A stretch of DNA of 64,000 nt, taken from Hirundichthys speculiger. Lineage: Eukaryota; Chordata; Actinopteri; Beloniformes; Exocoetidae. The translations under genes were made by a program, and so were the position numbers. The DNA lies in NCBI GenBank assembly GCA_018398805.1, contig JAGFBZ010000849.1, positions 2,004,501-2,068,500 of the forward strand. Direction: 5' to 3'. Shown here in pieces: positions 38,801-50,234 of the stretch (within the stretch, counting starts at the first letter, position 1; each line of letters begins with the position of its first letter). Under the pieces are notes generated by a model. It was not told where the DNA came from. It did not search any database and saw nothing but the letters and a program-made list of their open reading frames with translations.

Positions 38801-40892
38801 CAACATCTGCGGTTTATGAAGCTCTGAGCAGAGGCAGGAAATGTGAGTGTTGATAGCACTTGGCTTTCATAACAATGTCATTTACAACCCAGTTGCTCTC
38901 CCATAGACCCCTAAAGGAAATGGAAAAAATGGCTTTCACTGCATTTGCATGCACCGCTAAGTAAAGAATTTGAAACTTGTGTATATTTCTTTGTGCCGCA
39001 AGGGTTTTTGTGCCTTAGAGAGAGCTTTAGGCCATAGAAATAAGCCCAAGTGTTGGAAGGAAATTGCATTCACTGCTAAGATGCTTTAGAATCAGAGAAA
39101 AAGATCTATTTTGTCAGATATTCAAATAAGATTCTGCAAGAATTTGGAGGTTACTTAAATATAGCTTCAACTTATGTGACACAATCTTAATGCATATTAC
39201 ACACAGAAGTCCAGTCTTTACAAGTATGTATCATCATTTAATCTTTTCATGCCACCATGACTGAAATCTTTGTACTCAGATTGCATTATTACACTCTGAC
39301 TGGAAATCACACTTAAACACTTCTACTTTATAACTTCCATTGCCGTTAATTGGACGAGTCATGCTTTTCAACTTCATGGAAATATTTTCAACTGTGGCTA
39401 TATTTCACAAATGTAACATTTGGTACCAAGCATGTTGAAATGTAGACAGTCTGAGATGCTTGTTATGGAGCCTCCCCTTGTCATAAAACATGAGACTCCA
39501 TTGTGTCGCTCTCGGCCTGCATTCTTGGTGCTGGTGCTCATATTTTCCACCGAGAATTCCACATCAGTTATTTGGACTGAGAAAAGCCTTGATCTCTTTG
39601 ACTCACTCGCTCACTCATTCATTCAGTCATTTACTTGCTGTGTTATCTGTCAGTCCCATCAGATTATACTTTATGAGAGACAGCTCTGGCATATCTGGCC
39701 CTGCAAAGCCTGTCTCCAATCTTTAAATATCGATCCCCAGAGCCTCAGCAGAGGTGCCTCTCATGAGTGCGGAAAAGAAGGGAGAAAAACAGATCATTAG
39801 TGATTTTAATTAGGTGATCTGTCAAGCTGTGATTGCCAGTTGTAAGCGTATGCATTTGGGTCGATCTCAATCCCTTTCACAATCCCTTCTTGTCATCCCG
39901 GGCCTCCGAAACGTAGGACGGCTGCCGCTAGGAGGGAAGCAAGCGGGAGAGGGAGGACAGAAATACGTCAATGTGTATGTGTGTGGCACATTTTCATTCA
40001 GATTAGGGCTGCTGGTAAACACACTACAGTTGCAGAGGGGGGGTTGGGAGGGTTTTTTTTCTTCTTCTTCTGATGTGAAATCATTTTCTGATGTGCTATA
40101 AATATGTTGTCATCGTCGACATTTTCTATCATATCCAACGCACAGAACCGTTTGATTGTCAAAAAGCACATACGGGACAAGAACAAACAAAAAAAAATGC
40201 ATTTAAATTTAATTAAGAGATTATGACATTTTGTTTGTTGTTGTTGTAAGTGATGATGCAGAAACGTTCTTAAAAGTTTAGTGTAGAGCGCAGCGCAGTT
40301 ATACAGATTCAGACAAATCTTTTTTTTTTTTTTTCCCACTCCGGCGTTAAACATCATTACATATTTATAACTCGGCGCCAGATGACAGAGACGGAGATGG
40401 AGCGAGATACGAACCAGGCAGCAACAACGCAACTCATCTGGTGTCTTTCTCTGAGATATCTGATTGCTCTGTAAAACTGCCTTTTATCTAATGTTGCTAG
40501 AGAAAACCCAATTATGCAAGAGCTGCAAATGGACTTTTGATTTGACAATGCATAATTTAATTGGCACATTAGATGTGCCCCAAACATCTAGCTCCAGTTA
40601 TCGTTGAGTTGTGTTATGGGGACCGCAGCCTTGAGTAGATGTTGACGATTTCAGTAAGCAAAAAGCAAATCATTTAAAAGTGCATAACTTTGCCTCTTTG
40701 CAATAACACAATATGCATGACTTTTTATCCATTTCCTCTATTATTAGATGAGTGGGGCTTGACACACATAAATCAAATCAAGGTTCAGTAGGAGAATTGT
40801 CATAAAGAATTCTGGGTGTTGGAAATGAGTTTTAAAGCCAAGACTAACCATGTGTTTTGTTTTCTTCTTCTTCTGCTTTTTTTCCCTGACAG

Positions 40893-41452
40893 ATACCAGT
40901 GAGGGCTTCCACTGCCAGGACGAGTGCCGCATCCTCGGTCACTCTGACCGCTGTTGGATGCCTCGTGTTCCCGTCCCAGCACGCGCCAAGTCACCTGAGC
41001 ATGCCCGCAACGTCATTGCTTTGTCTATCGAGGCCACAACAGTGGACGCGCCACACTATGAAGATGGCACCATCAAGAGGACTTTTGCCACCTTTGGCAA
41101 GGACGGGCATGAGGACGTGGAAAGGGGAGAGCTAAAAGGAAAGCGGACTCAGGAGTCTCAGGTATGTAGCCCCAAGGCCAATGGAGGGGCTGTTCGTGAA
41201 GCTGGCAACGGGCGCGAGGCTGCCAGCCCCATCACTTCCCCCGTGCACCTCAAGAGCCCCGTATCCAAGCCGTCATCTGCCTACAATACACTGAAATGCC
41301 GCGACGCAGAGCGGATTGCCAACCACAGTCTGCTGCGGCAGCCGGAGGGAAAGGACAGTGAGCCAGCTGTCAGGGAGATCAACACGCTTCTCCACGATGG
41401 TCGAGACAAGGAATCCCCCAGCAGCAAGCGCCTGAAGGACATTGTGCTTTAG
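40893..41452 (+). CDS. pcdh17: pcdh17 terminal coding exon with stop codon
   Basis: The exon begins after AG at 40891-40892. It encodes 185 residues (the first, Asp, is split with the previous exon) and ends at TAG 41450-41452. Early in the exon lie [15 protein letters not shown], then KSPEHARN and IALSIEAT, all conserved in PCDH17 as I recall it. FATFGK at 41084-41101 fits the WIRS consensus (hydrophobic-x-T/S-F-x-x) by which delta-2 protocadherins bind the WAVE actin-nucleation complex. The C-terminus RLKDIVL matches PCDH17 and could be read as a class-II-like PDZ ligand, which is inference. The stretch at about residues 125-160 diverges most from my recollection of the mammalian protein. 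The upstream in-frame Met at 40850 lies in the intron and is not a start. PCDH10 and PCDH19 share the HSDRCWMP region but, as I recall, not this C-terminus. Confidence 0.93.
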
Positions 41453-41500
41453 CAAGCTTCTCGATGACGCCAACATCTATACACATATACAGTGTAAACT

Positions 41501-41558
41501 CATATATATACATATAAATATATATATATATATAAATACACACACACACACTCTCTCT
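41501..41558 (+). repeat. TA/CA/CT compound microsatellite in 3' UTR
   Basis: A TA-rich stretch passes into CACACA and then CTCTCTCT just after the stop codon. Length polymorphism here is likely. Confidence 0.85.
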
Positions 41559-42563
41559 GCAATAGATGTGTGTACACAGAAGAAGTTCGGCCTATGGACG
41601 TGTAGAGACACACTCATTTGCAGAATACAAAATTCAAGAACCAGCTTGGGCTGATGGTGATGAACTGTAGTATGCTGCAACGCTGTGTGCTCAAGTCCAG
41701 GTAGTGGATGTGGCTTTGTTGTAGTCGCAGTACTTTTTCCTTGTTTGCTTTTGTTCAGTTTTTTTCTATCAGTCTGCAATGAGTGAACAGGCAGGTCGCT
41801 GCTGACTGCATGGACACGGCCAGTGGAGCTCTCCAGCCCTTGAGCCAAAGCAGGACACTACATGTTTGGACACCTGAGGTGCCAACTCATTCTACAGTTT
41901 TGCCTTTTGAACTACTTTTGTATCTCAGTCTGACTTTTGCCTTCTTTGGTTTTGCAGTGTGTTTTAGCTGCCAAAATCGCTCTTTGTTCCTTTGTATAGT
42001 GAGCTTTGTCACTGTAAGAGGCAACCACAGATAAGTGCAGGATCCATCTTCGAATATGGTCACTTCACTCCTTCAGCAGTTTTCAGTGCATTCAGGAGAA
42101 GGAACGAAAAGCTTCTCGGCCTCGCTTTCCTCCTCTCCTCTCTGCTCTTCTCTGGAGACTTCCCAGCGTCATCGGACTGTGAGGTCACGTCCAGTATTTA
42201 TATTTTATCACAGATGGAGCTAAGCAAACTCTCGCTTTCTGCCAAGTCGCTCTAAAACAGTGGAAGTGGGACAGAGGGATCTTTGTGTTAACAACAAGTT
42301 GTATGGAAAACAATAGAAAAAAAAAAAGACTTACTGCTTTTCAAATCTCCTGTGCCCAACCTTGATTGTAGCCAGTGGAGCACAAATTAGAGCTTTGTGC
42401 TTTGGTCTTGTACTTTTTTTGACTTTTGACTATGGGGCTAGGATAGAAGGGATCGTCACTCATGTCTTGCTATGTGAAACTCTGTATAGGGTTTGCTATT
42501 ATCATTTTTAATAACCTGTTGTTATGTGACAATCCCTTTAATGTTTTGTTTCAAGAGAAAAAA

Positions 42564-42569
42564 AATAAA
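42564..42569 (+). promoter_or_regulatory. Candidate proximal poly(A) signal AATAAA
   Basis: AATAAA lies 1.1 kb after the stop codon. A short TTGGTGTTC stretch follows, a modest downstream element. Its use is not shown by the sequence. Confidence 0.4.
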
Positions 42570-43646
42570 CATTGGTGTTCAACTGAAGCTACAGTAGCGT
42601 TTGTTACACAAACACAAAAGAAAAAAAACATATATGCCAAAATATATTTTATAAATAATTTAAAATGTATAATGAGAATATTTAATGCTGTGTAGTTATT
42701 TTATGAGTAAGTTATACTTGAACTTAACTTGCTTTTGTTCATTTGTCGTTTGCTTTTATATTGAACCTAATTGTTCTTCTTTATTTTCTTTCTTTTTTTA
42801 TTTTAAAAATGAATTTGGATTATGATTTGTTTATTGTGTGATCCCTGGCAAATGTTGACTTGCAGTCTACCTTGTTGTAAAGAGTTTCTTATTGGTCAGT
42901 TCTTGTGCCATCCAGTTTCTGTGTGGGCTAATAGAAAATTTAAAAAGACATAAAAAAAAAAACAAAACAAAACAACAAAAAAACAAACAAAAAAAACTAC
43001 TACAACAAAAAAAAAGCAGTTTCAGCACCAACATTAGTGTGTCAGTTCAATGAGCTTAGAGTGAGATAGCAAAAGAAACCAAAAGAGATGTAAACAAAAC
43101 CGTAAAGATTGCAGGACGTTGCTGCACTGGGGCATCTGTGGAAGGGGACAGAACGGCCTCCAGTGTTCTTCGGGCTGTAACGGGGTTCCACAAATAGGTC
43201 AGCTTTCCTACTGGACCCAGTCAGCTTCAAACAAGGTTTTTTTTTTTTTTTCCAGCTTCATCTGAGGGCATTCTGATGTGCAGAAGAGCTTTACTCAGCA
43301 CTGCTGTCACCCTGTACCATTTGTGTCCCGCTGATGTCAAAGATAAGGATGAGACCACAGAGGTAGAAACGGGGCTCCCCCCCCCCCACAAGCATCACAC
43401 AGCAGACTGGGTGGAATCATGTTTGAACAAACTGAGTCTTGGAAGAACCATGTTGCTGCCCATCGGAGATGTGGTTTGATGTTGCTTTGCAGTAAATAGT
43501 ATGTACAATGTGGAAATGTTTGAATGAAAATGGACAACTTGCATTCAACAAACTAGATCTTGTAGCTGAATGTTTTGCTGGTCTCACCCATGGCTTCTGG
43601 CAACATGAAAATCGGAATAATCACTGAATGTATACAGCAGCTTATA

Positions 43647-43660
43647 ATTAAACTATTAAA
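43647..43660 (+). promoter_or_regulatory. Candidate poly(A) signals, tandem ATTAAA
   Basis: Two ATTAAA hexamers (43647 and 43655) are followed by a T-rich stretch with GTTT and CTTGTCTTTTCTTG over the next 35 bases, which suits a downstream element. This is one of three candidate 3' ends of pcdh17. Confidence 0.4.
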
Positions 43661-44038
43661 TGTTCTCTGCTTTGTTTCCTTGTCTTTTCTTGACACAAGC
43701 AAAAACTTAACATGAACTGAACCATCGGCCAAAAAGTCATCGCGTGCATTAAGTGAGTCATGTTAAGAATTCACACTAATGAATTAGAGTACCATGACAC
43801 TAAGGGTAGCGTAGGAAAACCCGTCACAGCTGGGAGAATAAAATTCACAAATCAGAACAAGAACAGCAGAAAAAAAAAGACAAGCGACTCTAAGTAATTC
43901 TCAGCCAAGAAAGGTTTCATTTCAGATCAGCGCTACCATTTATGTTTAATATGCACTGAAATTACAGTTAATTAACTTGAATAATCTTTCAGACAATGTG
44001 GGAAGTGACTGTAACAAGTATCAGTGTTCCCATTATGA

Positions 44039-44044
44039 AATAAA
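44039..44044 (+). promoter_or_regulatory. Candidate distal poly(A) signal AATAAA
   Basis: AATAAA is followed within 10-25 bases by GTGTCC and GCGTTTGT, a GT-rich downstream element. It is the last good signal before repeat sequence begins, so it is taken as the most distal likely end of the transcript. Confidence 0.4.
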
Positions 44045-44372
44045 AGTGTCCTTGCGTTTGTACGATCACAACCTGTAATATGAGGTGAACATGAACCTTT
44101 CTTAAAAACTGATGGCATGATAACGACAACAGCTGAAGCTTAGTCCTATTCTACACTATTACGTACCATAAATATATCAATGTATAACATCTTTGTCAAT
44201 TTGATGATGTAATGCGCAACAAAGGCACACTAGTGTAGCTCTGGATGGACTGAAGAGGCTAACTGACTGGATCTGATTCATGTGTTTGCGTGAATTGTCG
44301 AGAATAAACAGAAGAGAAAGTGAGACAGAACTAAAAATACTAACCAAGATGGGCAGTGGGAAGTTTCATATA

Positions 44373-44560
44373 TCCATCCATCTGTTTTCTATACCCATTT
44401 CCACCCCATTCAGGGTCATGGGGTCAGCCGTCATTCTGGAAAAAAAGAAAAAGGTAAGGTATAGCCTGGACAGGTAACCAGCCCATCACAGGACCACACA
44501 AAGACAGATAACCAGAGACACTCCCTCCCAAGGTCAATTTAGAGTCCCCAACCAGCTTAA
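44373..44560 (-). mobile_element. SINE-like fish repeat, tail part (interrupted copy)
   Basis: CCATCCATCTGTTTTCTATA, CATTCAGGGTCATGGGG, GCCTGGACAGGTAACCAGCC, CATCACAGGACCACA and AATTTAGAGTCCCCAACC follow the order of a very common ~350-bp fish repeat. Its head resembles a tRNA, so this copy points to the minus strand. The match stops at GCTTAA 44555-44560 and resumes at 45983, so one copy has been split by the inserted element between. The family name is not claimed. Confidence 0.7.
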
Positions 44561-45982
44561 CGTCAAGGGCGTAACCATGGTATAGACATTGGGGGGGTCC
44601 AAATGAGAGCCCTCCCCCAGAATTTATTTTAAAGGTGCATTTCCCACATTTCTGTGATTTTTATTTATTGACCATCTGAAATCACATTTAAAGGAATAGT
44701 CTGCAATTTCTCTGAGATAGTAGCGAATAGGATAGCTTCCAGCTGGGAAAAATTACATGCCTAAAGCATGTTGATGTAAATATTGTGATTGGAACAACAA
44801 AAAGTCCATAGCACACGATGGACTTTTAATTCCAAGTTAATTTGTATTTTGTTGATTTGTCTCAAAATGAATGTCTGCACATTTACACTGAAACGTTTAA
44901 TGTGAATGAAATCATAGATTTGTACAAATAATTAAATGTAAAATATTGATTTTAATTGAATATATATATACAGATTTTTTTCATTTGACATTAAAAAAAA
45001 TAGTGTGGCCTGTCCTTACACAATCCCTCTCCCTGTCTCTCTGTGCTACCTGCATTATGACCAGATATTATTATTGTACCAGAAGAATAACTGACCCTAA
45101 GGAAAATTTTATTTAGAATATTCTGCTTTTCTTACTAGTTTTATTTACTGCTGACACATAGGCTTAGGTTAAAACAAATGTCATCAAGCTGTTGAGTCTT
45201 GTATTCCAGTGTCTCACCTGATCATCCATGTCTTCAGAGACTGTCCCTGTCTGGCCTGTCCTTACAGCATCCCTCTCCCTGTCTCTCTGTGCTGCCTGCA
45301 TTATGACCAGATATTATTATTTGACCAGAAGAACAATAACTGACCCAGAGGATCTTTTTAATTTGATACATTAAATATTTTGCTTGTATTTCTAGCGTTA
45401 CACACACACATACACACGACACACGGAGAGAGAAAACAGCAGCACACACGGAAGACACATCATATCATATGATACAGTCTCTTCACTTCAAGCTAGCTAG
45501 CTCAACTAACAAACTGAGCCCTTTTTAACGAGCTAAATATTTCAAATTAATTAAAAAATTAACACACTCAGTATGACAACATCACTCCTCTTTAGCTATC
45601 TAATTGCTTACTGTCTGAAAAAACTTTGTATGTCCTGTTTTTTCTGCTTTTTGGGTAAAGACATTGCTCCTTCCTTTCTTTCACATTCAACGCTCTCAAT
45701 TGTTTCTTCTGTCGGAGCCGCTTCAAACCGAGAGCCGTTAAATGGGCGCAACCAAGTGTACAACTGGGAGGGGGTGGTCACACACTTTAGTGTTCCTTAT
45801 AAACGGAAATAAATTGATCGGTAAATATTTGGAAATAACAAGAGACGGACTGTTGAGCCAGGTTTCATAAAAGGAGGAAATATTTAACATATTTACACAT
45901 AATATTGGGGGGGGGACAGATTGGTATTTCCCCAGTATTGGGGGGAACACGACCCCCCCAAAGAATGCGTGGTTACGCCCAT
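44561..45982. mobile_element. 1.4-kb terminal-inverted-repeat DNA transposon, probably non-autonomous
   Basis: The left end reads CGTCAAGGGCGTAACCATGG and the reverse complement of the right end reads CATGGGCGTAACCACGC, sharing GGGCGTAACCA followed by a G-rich stretch. GCTTAA flanks both sides (44555-44560 and 45983-45988), and the host SINE-like sequence reads continuously once the insert is left out, so the boundaries are well supported. A TTAA-containing duplication would suit the piggyBac type, but the ends do not look like known piggyBac termini and the superfamily is left open. No transposase-like frame is seen. A ~90-bp block is duplicated inside (45007-45097 and 45253-45346). Confidence 0.75.
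45007..45346 (+). repeat. Direct repeat (~91 bp) spaced 246 bp inside the transposon
   Basis: GGCCTGTCCTTACA begins both copies (45007 and 45253). CCTCTCCCTGTCTCTCTGTG, TGCATTATGACCAG and ATATTATTATT follow in the same order, ending at CTGACCC. The copies differ at only a few positions. This looks like an internal tandem duplication of about 246 bp whose second half has diverged. Confidence 0.85.
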
Positions 45983-46170
45983 GCTTAAGGTACATGATTT
46001 TTGGACTGCAAGAGAGAACCAGAATACTTGGAGGAAACTCATGAAAGCACGGGGAGAACATGCAACTCCACACAGAAAGGCCCCCAAGGTTTGGCAACAT
46101 GAAACCTTGAAAGAAAGAACCAGGGACCTTTTTGCTGTGAGGCAACAGTGCTGACCACCGTACTGTCCAT
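45983..46170 (-). mobile_element. SINE-like fish repeat, head part (interrupted copy)
   Basis: The sequence resumes with GGTACATGATTTTTGGACTG, then GGGGAGAACATGCAACTCCA, CACAGAAAGGCCCC, GGGACCTTTTTGCTGTGAGG and CAACAGTGCTGACCACCGTA. Read on the minus strand this is ACGGTGGTCAGCACTGTTGC, the degenerate tRNA-like head of the repeat. The internal promoter B-box region is eroded. With the part at 44373-44560 it makes one copy of about 370 bp. Confidence 0.7.
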
Positions 46171-46534
46171 GATTTGTACCAGGCAACAGTAATAAAAACC
46201 AAACCAGCATGCTGCCCATCCATCCTGCACCAAAGCCACTCTGGTTCCAGCTCGGGTAATCTCTGCTGTTAAGGAGCAAGAGAAAGAATAATCCAGGGAA
46301 GGTCAATTTCAGTCAAGCCACACAGAAACCAGAGAGCAGCCAGATGTGCACCTCAACCCAAAACACAGATGGTTGATTTAGAGTCACCAATCAACCTTTT
46401 TTTTTTTTTTTTTTTTTTTAAACTTTGGAAGGGGGATTGAGTAGGTCACTTGGAAAAACTGGTATTTTTGGTTGTTGTTGTTGTTGTGATCAAATGTCTA
46501 ACACAAGTACTGTAAGCGGTGTATGCCGTATCTT

Positions 46535-46605
46535 GCTGGTGACCCCAGCAGATCCCCGTCACCCTGAATAGGATGAAACAGAGATAAGAAAACAGATGAA
46601 TGGAC
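46535..46605 (+). mobile_element. Degraded second SINE-like tail fragment
   Basis: CCCCGTCACCCTGAATAGGA and GAAAACAGATGAATGGACG are the reverse complement of the tail words seen at 44373-44420 (CATTCAGGG..., CCATCCATCTGTTTTCT). It is therefore a separate, opposite-facing remnant. A word of the same repeat, TTTAGAGTCACCAATCAACC, occurs at 46379-46398 in the other orientation. Confidence 0.5.
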
Positions 46606-49600
46606 GTTTTTTTTTCATTTTTGTCTTCTGTTTCAGTTTCACTTGCTGCTTGCACATCAAGGTTAGAGGTTACGCAGGAAAGTTGAAGTGACACACAACC
46701 ATCAGTGTCTGGGTTCTGTTTTCTTTTCATTCTCTGATTTTATTCTAGTCATCCTCACTGGGTTCTTCTCCTCACCGTTCTCCTGCTGCATGTTTCCTGA
46801 TTGTTTGTCTGCTTCAGCTGCACTGACGTCCCACACCTGCTAAACCAGTCTCTGACCTGGCTGCAAATTTTATTTTTTCTTCCTGCACCCCAAACCTTCT
46901 GGATTATCATTGAGATTTGTTAGTTTCATCTAGACTGATTACCTCTGAACACAACTCTCGGTGTAATAGATAAAACAAACAGCAGCCTTTCTGACTACAT
47001 CTGCCTGTTGTGTGAGGTGTTTGAGTGCTCTGATCCTGAGCGGATCTAGTCATTGTTCCTTCGTCTTGATTAAGGTCTTTGCACACTAAACGTGAAGCTG
47101 CATGAAATTGTAAATAATAGGGAGGTGAAATATCAACATGCTTTGCAATTCGCATCAAATGCGATGCAAATTTCTGAATAAGGTATTAAGATTCTGAAAC
47201 AAATCTCATCTCAGAAAAATGATCATCATCAAGTGAGGATGAGCTCACGTTGCTTTTATTTCTAAATGAGACGAGGAAACAGAATCAAATACTTTCAGGA
47301 AGAGAGGCCAAGTTGATGAATTCCACCGCTTGGATCAGGAGCTCAAATTGTATTGCAGTCGGTTCAAGACGTACAATTTTTGCTACAACTATGTTGGTAA
47401 AGCAGTCTTGTCAGTTTTAAAACGGTGTATTTGGTTCATTCATTTTATTGGATATGAGGGTGGCCTTGGTCAAATGTCTTTCTGTTGGAAGTGAAAAAAT
47501 CAACCTCCGTTGAAAAAAATAAATGGCATTATCGCTCATAAAAATTACATCATTGATGTGAAAGGCTGCTTTGGGTGATATAAGTTTGAAAAAATTAATG
47601 CATAAATAAAATAAACCCATGTGGTGTGCAAACCCCTTAAAATACTCATCTAGGTTCATCATAAGAGGTTTTTTTTTTTTTTTTTTTTTAGCAGAATCAC
47701 TACTTTGTTGGCAACTTAGGCAACCCAAAAATACAATTGATGATATGAAGTTATTAGCTGTCAAAAAAAAAAAAAAAGGATTCAAATCTATACCAACAAC
47801 CTGCACCAATCTAAAGCAAATATACACGATTAATAGAAATATCGAAGGATTGTCATGACAGACTGCATTTCTTTTAAAAAGAGAAAACATCTTAGTGTGG
47901 ATGTGAAATGAGTTGTAGTTACTGAGCCAGCGTAAGCACACTGTCAGTGCCCCCCCGATGCTGAAATCCCCCTGAGAACATGTCTGAAAATACATTAAGA
48001 AAGCACAATAGAAGAGAACTCTTTTCCAAAAATGAGAATGACTAGCAAGACGACTGATCACTAACCACTACACTACCTTTGATTCTGAACAATGCAATCT
48101 CTAAATGTGGAGATGAGCTTCTGCAGAAAAAAGTGGAAAAACAAACAGAATCCTTCTTTTTGTTCTAATTAAGCATAAACGCTTTTATCTTTTTTTTTCC
48201 AATTAATTCTGAAGCATGAGAACAACATCGGCCTATCACCAAGACTCTCATTCCACTGGTGTTTAATTTGGCTTCTGCAGGCAACAGCACAATGACATCA
48301 AAACACCAGATCATATTATATCATATTGGTTTATTAGTCGACTTTGAGTTGAAGACTCTAAAACCTAAGAAATCTGTTGAGAGGTAGAACAGGGTCAGAT
48401 TCCTTTTGTGGGATTCGACATTATTTTCAATGAGTTTTGCACTCAATAAAAGATCTACTTTTCACCTCCCTCGCAGACAGCAGATATTTCTCTTGAGTCA
48501 GTTTGTATGGATTGATGAAGAGAAGCAGAGAGAAAAATGTGGAACAGGACATCTTCCAGCACCAGAAAGGGAGGAATGCAAACAAGTGAGGGGAAACACA
48601 CAGCTGCCACACAGCTGCCCTCTATGATAAGAAAAAGAGGCTGGCTTCATTTCTATAATTAATTTGCCATTCTCTCTATACCCCCTGGTGGAGCCAACAT
48701 GAAAGCTGGTCTGAAAGCGCACTTGCTAACACATCCATTAGTCTATAAGGAGGATCTTGTTTCTTCCAGCTAAGTTCTCATCTCCTGGGCAATACCACCA
48801 TCCTACCCCTACCCCACTCAGAAGAATTACTAATGCCTTTTCAACAGATTTTAGACCCGTGGGTTTCTATCACAAATTTGCCTAAACCAAAAGGTACACT
48901 CCTGCCTCTAACTGAAGCAAAAATAATGCATTTTAAAAAGAATGTTTAATAAAGCAGCGCCATTACAGGAAATGTTAGAAACGGACTTGGCAGCCCAGTA
49001 TTGTGGTTAATCTATGTTATGCACGCGTGTGAAAAGCTCTGTGTTCTTTCACAATCCAGCATCCCCACTGGCCAAACCTCATGAGCAACGCTGGGAATCC
49101 CCGATCTGGTGTTTGTGCGTGCACAGTTTAATTACTCTGGATTCATGGTGGTCTTGAAGTGTGCTACATTATGGCGATATTTATATCAAAGGTTACTTGA
49201 ACACACACAACCCACTAATATCATATTAATGTTTGAATTATCATGGTGTAAAATGGGAGGAGGGGATAACACAGTGCAATTATAAAGATTTATTTCAAAC
49301 ATTGATGTGCATTGACAAAGAACAAGAAGATGGCCTGAAGCTCGACATCTCTTCAATACAAAATTGTTCACCGCCTGTTTTTTTTTTTTTTTTTTGAAAG
49401 ATCCTCCCTCAACCAACCCCCAATCAGTCCCACCGATAGCTCCTGCTCCAGTGACCTCATTCTATCAGAAGGGTTTGCAGCTGCTGCCGCCTCATTATGA
49501 CCAACAACTCCATTCACTAACCTCTGGTGGAAGTTCATCACAGGATTAGGTGACAGCCAGCTTGTCTGATGCACTGCTGCAACCTACCTTGTTTTATACA

Positions 49601-50234
49601 AAGCTTTTTCCTGTCATTGACATTCTTGAATGTGCCAAAGAGAAAAATAAGAGTAAACTTAATTTATCTTAAATGTTAAACTTTATAAACATGTTTGCGG
49701 ATGTCTTTTATTATGTTAAAATTACCAGGATGGTGTTTTTATTCAGAAAATAATCTCTTGTATGTAGTGGACTAGTACATAAATTCAGTATAGACTGGTT
49801 ACTAGCCTTGGCCCTGTAATCCCAATTCATATTAAGTAGCCAAGCTGAAGAAACAAGTCAATTGCACAAAATTTTCCAGTTTGATTTAATCCGCCATCCT
49901 GTGCATGCACAAAAGACAAACTTCCTCTTAACAGGAAGAAACATCCAGCTAAACTATACTGAGGAAGGGCAACCATTTGCCTTGGTTGGTTAGAGAGTGA
50001 GAAGAATCCAAGCACTAGCCTGAAATATCAAGGCAGCATCATTGCTGTAAAAAAGGAAAGCGGAAACACAATGTAGATTACATTAATAATGATTTATACT
50101 GTACTTTTAAAGACAGTAAACACAACAGAGTGAATACAGGTACCAGTAAATGATGAGAGGTTACTTGGCAGCCTGTTCTTACAGCAGCATAACAAAATGG
50201 ATCACTCACAATGACTTGAGCCAGCTCTTACTTA
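46606..50234. other. Intergenic stretch without recognised gene
   Basis: The longest open frame (minus strand, 47417-48061, 214 codons) includes a lysine run from an A/T homopolymer and shows no recognisable domain, so it is not called. T runs lie at 47670-47689 and 49379-49395. I see no RNA gene, promoter or intact mobile element. Confidence 0.6.

Larger units (their letters stand above)
21117..40892 (+). other. pcdh17: pcdh17 intron 3 (19.8 kb)
   Basis: The intron runs from the GTAAGG donor at 21117 to an AG acceptor at 40891-40892, which follows a T/C-rich tract with CCCTGAC. It splits an Asp codon after its first base. No open frame inside shows a recognisable domain, and most lie across homopolymers. 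Notable contents are a 22-C run at 27677-27698, a C run at 24904-24919, T runs (29770-29790), a G-rich minisatellite at 33546-33790 and a 28-bp palindrome at 35854-35881. Long unassigned stretches such as 30660-31020 carry several TAAT words and could hold enhancers, but the sequence alone does not show this. Confidence 0.85.
41453..44060 (+). other. pcdh17: pcdh17 3' untranslated region (end approximate)
   Basis: This is AT-rich sequence after the stop, with no further coding signal. It contains a TA/CA microsatellite (41501-41558) and A-rich blocks (42952-42997 and 43006-43016). Three sets of poly(A) signals suggest alternative 3' ends; the distal end is placed near the AATAAA at 44039, which is followed by a GT-rich stretch. 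A 3' UTR of 1-2.6 kb is plausible for this family. The end point is an estimate. Confidence 0.55.

Noticed and set aside
40850..40892. In-frame Met and hydrophobic residues directly before the last exon
   Set aside because: This is the T/C-rich tract and AG of the splice acceptor read as protein. The codon phase joins exactly at 40893 to the previous exon, so it is intronic.
45738..46306. 137-161-codon open frames on the minus strand
   Set aside because: They cross the junction between the inserted transposon and the SINE-like head, and their sequence is that of repeats. No transposase motif is present.
47417..48061. 214-codon open frame on the minus strand, the longest in the window
   Set aside because: It contains a lysine run from a homopolymer, has AT-rich composition like its surroundings, and shows no domain. 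Chance opening is more likely than a gene.
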